Source: an uncultured Clostridia bacterium (GTDB lineage Bacteria > Bacillota > Clostridia > TANB77 > CAG-508). From it: a stretch of DNA of 7,551 bases. The notes under the pieces were generated by a model. That model was not told the origin of the DNA and did no database searches. It saw only the letters and a list, made by a program, of their open reading frames with translations. The stretch lies in contig CAKPOA010000028.1 in the NCBI GenBank assembly GCA_934169575.1, forward strand, positions 1-7,551, read 5' to 3'. Position numbers and translations under genes: made by a program. This document shows positions 5,812-7,551 of this stretch, piece after piece. The number at the start of each line of letters is the position of its first letter. Position 1 is the first letter of the stretch.

Positions 5812-5836
5812 CGTTATGTAAAGCTTGACTGCATTT

Positions 5837-7422
5837 TTACGCACACTTTTGTAATCTGGTTATTTTATTATGATATTTATATAAATTATATCCACACGCA
5901 ACTAACAAAAATTCTAATTGAACATTCTCCAATCCCTTTCGTCTCAATCTTTTATAAGATTTATCATATTTTATTATTCCAAATGTTCCTTCTGCTTGTA
6001 TACTTCTATTCATACATAACAATGCACCATGAATAGAGTTAAGATTATTTAATACTTCTTTATGTATCAATGTTAATTCTTGATTTAATCTTATACTTCT
6101 ATTATTTTTTGCTTTTGGACAACATTCTTGTTTGTAACAGCAATTACTACAATCCTCACATTCATATATTTCTTCTGTTCTCCCATATTGGTTACCTCTA
6201 ATATATCGAGTTTCTTTGAATTTTAATTTTTTATTATTAGGACAAATTATATTTCCTTTTCCATCTCTTTTAAAATTAACTGCTCTGTATGGATTATTTT
6301 TATATTTTTCATTTTTTGTTTCTTTCTCAAACATAGTAAATTTCATAAACTTTTCCATCCCATGTTGTTCACAATATAAATAATTATTGTATGAACCATA
6401 TCCTGCATCAGCAATTGGATATTTCGGATATCTTCCATATATTTCATTAAATTTTTCCATTAAAGGTACAAAACAATCCATGTCTGAAGCATATTGTTTA
6501 ACATCTACTGTAGCTATATATTCTTCGCAGACCCCAATTTGAAGGTTATATGCTGGTAGCAATTGGTCGTTTCCCATATAGTCTGTTTTTATTCTCATAA
6601 ATGTAGCACTCTTATCAGTTTTTGAGTAACTTCCTCTTTTTTCTCCATAAATTTCTATATGTCTAGCATATTCTTTTAGTCTGTCTTTATATTCTTTTAT
6701 TTTTTCATAATTTCTTTGTATATTAGTTTTTCTTTTTCCTTTTCCATAAACAAATTTGCTTTCATCTATGTTTAATATGTTTTTATAATTTTCAAGTATT
6801 TTTTCAAGATATTCAATAGCATATTCTGTTCTTATTTCAAATTTCACTCCTAATAACATTAATTCTTCTTTATTCATTTTTTCAATTAATTCAGTAATTT
6901 TACAAAATACTTTATTTCTATTTGTAATACAAGACTTTTTCCATACCCAAGTATATTTATTTGCATTTGCTTCTATTTTGGTTCTATCAATATATACATG
7001 TTCTAAATCTACTTTTTGTTTTTCAAATATAACTTTATTAATTTCGATGAATATATTTTCTATAGTATTCGTTAAATTTTCTCTTATAAAATTCCCTATT
7101 GTAGCAAAAGTAGGAGCAGTCATATCATCTAATAAATACATATATCTAATATCTGTTTTACATGCTTTTTCAATTCCTCTTAAGGATAGATATCCATTTT
7201 CCATAAATGAGAATAGTATAACTTTTAGTAAATTCTCTTGATTATATCTTGGTCGACCAGTTTTGTAACCTTTCTTTACAAAATATGAATTTAGGTCAAT
7301 ACAATCGATAATTTCACAAAAACTATATACTGGATCAGAAATTTCTATAATTTTTTCAATTTCTAGTGGTAATTTTAATTGTTTTGTTTTATAATTATTA
7401 TTGGTATAGTTAGTTTTTTCAT
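5837..7422 (-). CDS. IS1182-family DDE transposase, start region apparently frameshifted
   Basis: The intact frame from ATG 7204 to TAA 5837 gives 455 residues, but homologous-looking sequence continues in the same frame for 73 codons upstream (NYKTKQLKLPLEIEKII, then KTGRPRYNQENLLK, the usual IS1182 N-terminal region) without any ATG, GTG or TTG. The only good ATG (7422) is one base out of frame: an A6 run (7419-7414) directly after it would need one more A to give a product of about 527 residues. Counted from the 7204 Met, the DDE residues are visible: D73 in YIDRTKIEANANKY, D266 in IADAGYGS, and E405 in QAEGTFGIIKYD, followed by RLRRKG. A cysteine-rich zinc-ribbon-like segment (C349-C362) and TDKSATFMRIK (196-206) are also family hallmarks. 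The chemistry looks intact but the start does not, so it is probably inactive unless slippage restores the frame. Confidence 0.85.
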
Positions 7423-7428
7423 GTATAA

Positions 7429-7456
7429 ATTATACCATAAACGCCTTATTTTTCAA
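7429..7456 (-). promoter_or_regulatory. Internal promoter of the transposase
   Basis: On the minus strand, TTGAAA (7456-7451), a 16-nt spacer, then TATAAT (7434-7429), with TGG making an extended -10. The -10 box ends only 6 nt before ATG 7422, so transcription would start at or next to the ATG, leaving no room for a ribosome binding site. The -35 box lies in the loop of the terminal hairpin at 7439-7471. Confidence 0.5.
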
Positions 7457-7474
7457 CAGATTAAGGCGTTTTTT
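7439..7474 (+). terminator. Outward-facing terminator at the right end of the IS
   Basis: A 10-bp stem (7439-7448 with 7462-7471), rich in G:C at its centre (CGCC/GGCG), with a 13-nt loop and a T-run through 7474. On the plus strand this is a standard intrinsic terminator that would stop transcription leaving the element rightwards. Confidence 0.65.
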
Positions 7475-7477
7475 ATA

Positions 7478-7551
7478 ATCGAGTAGAGGATAACACTTAG
7501 TGTGCTTTTCCCCTCTCACACCACCACTCAAGCGGTTCCCGCAAGTGGCGG
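7478..7551 (-). ncRNA. 3' end of a group II intron (domains V and VI), partial
   Basis: On the minus strand the window opens with a hairpin, CCGCCACTT (7551-7543) pairing with GAGTGGTGG (7529-7521), a two-base TT bulge, an inner GCGG-GAA-CCGC stem, then GTGTGAGAGG. This is the layout of domain V leading into domain VI. Domain VI is AGAGG (7516-7512) with CCTCT (7489-7485), plus an inner ACAC-GTGT hairpin. It is followed by an unpaired A (7484), a candidate branch point 7 nt from the end, and the terminal string CTCGAT, as in many bacterial group II introns. The rest of the intron and any reverse transcriptase/maturase would lie beyond 7551. The expected 3' splice junction is about 7478/7477, directly against the IS end. 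Recognition is by pattern; the tri-loop in domain V is not canonical. Confidence 0.7.

Larger units (their letters stand above)
5786..7474 (-). mobile_element. IS1182-family insertion sequence (ends approximate)
   Basis: About 1.7 kb containing one transposase gene on the minus strand, with a terminator hairpin pointing outward at each end. Family assignment rests on the transposase. Read inward from either side, the element begins with an A-run, then a hairpin, then a GCGTT(T)ATG-like string (left 5811-5818, right 7466-7458 region on the minus strand), suggesting imperfect terminal symmetry. I could not identify clean terminal inverted repeats or a target duplication by eye, so the boundaries given are those of the flanking terminators. 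On the right it abuts a group II intron end. Confidence 0.6.

Noticed and set aside
7413..7422. Programmed -1 frameshift heptamer A-AAA-AAC after the transposase ATG
   Set aside because: The heptamer is present but out of phase with the ATG frame (codons AAA AAA CTA), so the standard two-tRNA slip does not apply; a one-base loss or transcriptional slippage fits better.
7500..7504. GTGTG on the plus strand as the 5' end of a group II intron
   Set aside because: It falls within the domain VI hairpin of the minus-strand intron end, and the downstream plus-strand sequence does not resemble domain I.
1..7551. CRISPR array, tRNA or rRNA
   Set aside because: No regularly spaced direct repeats and no cloverleaf or rRNA-like conserved segments were seen on either strand.

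Overview
The window is very AT-rich (a hand count over 4201-4440 gives about 24% GC), uses strong AGGAGG-type ribosome binding sites and sigma-A-like promoters, and carries a family II pyrophosphatase, a RicT (YaaT) protein, a clostridial 2[4Fe-4S] ferredoxin and a clostridial-style pilin-like protein. This fits an anaerobic low-GC Firmicute, most likely Clostridia. The species cannot be named from what is seen.

Layout. (1) 1-481, minus: the 5' part of a pilin-like surface or secretion protein, cut by the window edge. (2) 482-826: a 345-base divergent intergenic stretch with no gene. It holds a good promoter for the pilin gene, a leader of about 113 nt with a terminator-like structure, and a perfect 26-bp inverted repeat. 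(3) 827-1264 and 1343-1501, plus: a 145-aa all-helical protein and a 52-aa basic protein, both of unknown function; the second has its own promoter. (4) A bidirectional terminator (1483-1515) separates these from a tight five-gene minus-strand operon, ppaC > lepB > holB > ricT > ferredoxin (5116 down to 1521). Its genes are 15-20 nt apart or overlapping and are driven by one extended -10 promoter at 5182-5209. (5) 5299-5658, plus: a small membrane-anchored protein with higher GC than its surroundings, with a divergent promoter and a strong terminator. (6) 5786-7474: an IS1182-family insertion sequence with its transposase on the minus strand and outward-facing terminator hairpins at both ends. 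The transposase start region appears to be broken by a one-base frame change. (7) 7478-7551, minus: what looks like the 3' end (domains V and VI) of a group II intron directly abutting the IS.

How the genes work together. The operon is housekeeping: pyrophosphate removal (PpaC), secreted-protein processing (LepB), clamp loading at the replication fork (HolB), control of mRNA maturation and development through the Ric complex (RicT), and a ferredoxin translated from inside the end of ricT. The most suggestive biology is the translational coupling of ferredoxin to RicT, which is a cysteine-rich protein of an Fe-S-binding family and here carries extra cysteines. The flanks (pilin, unknown small proteins, IS, group II intron) are accessory in character. 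I see no CRISPR array, tRNA, rRNA or recognised defence system. I do not claim a wholly new system; the best unexplained signals are the 26-bp palindrome, the pilin leader and the IS/intron junction.
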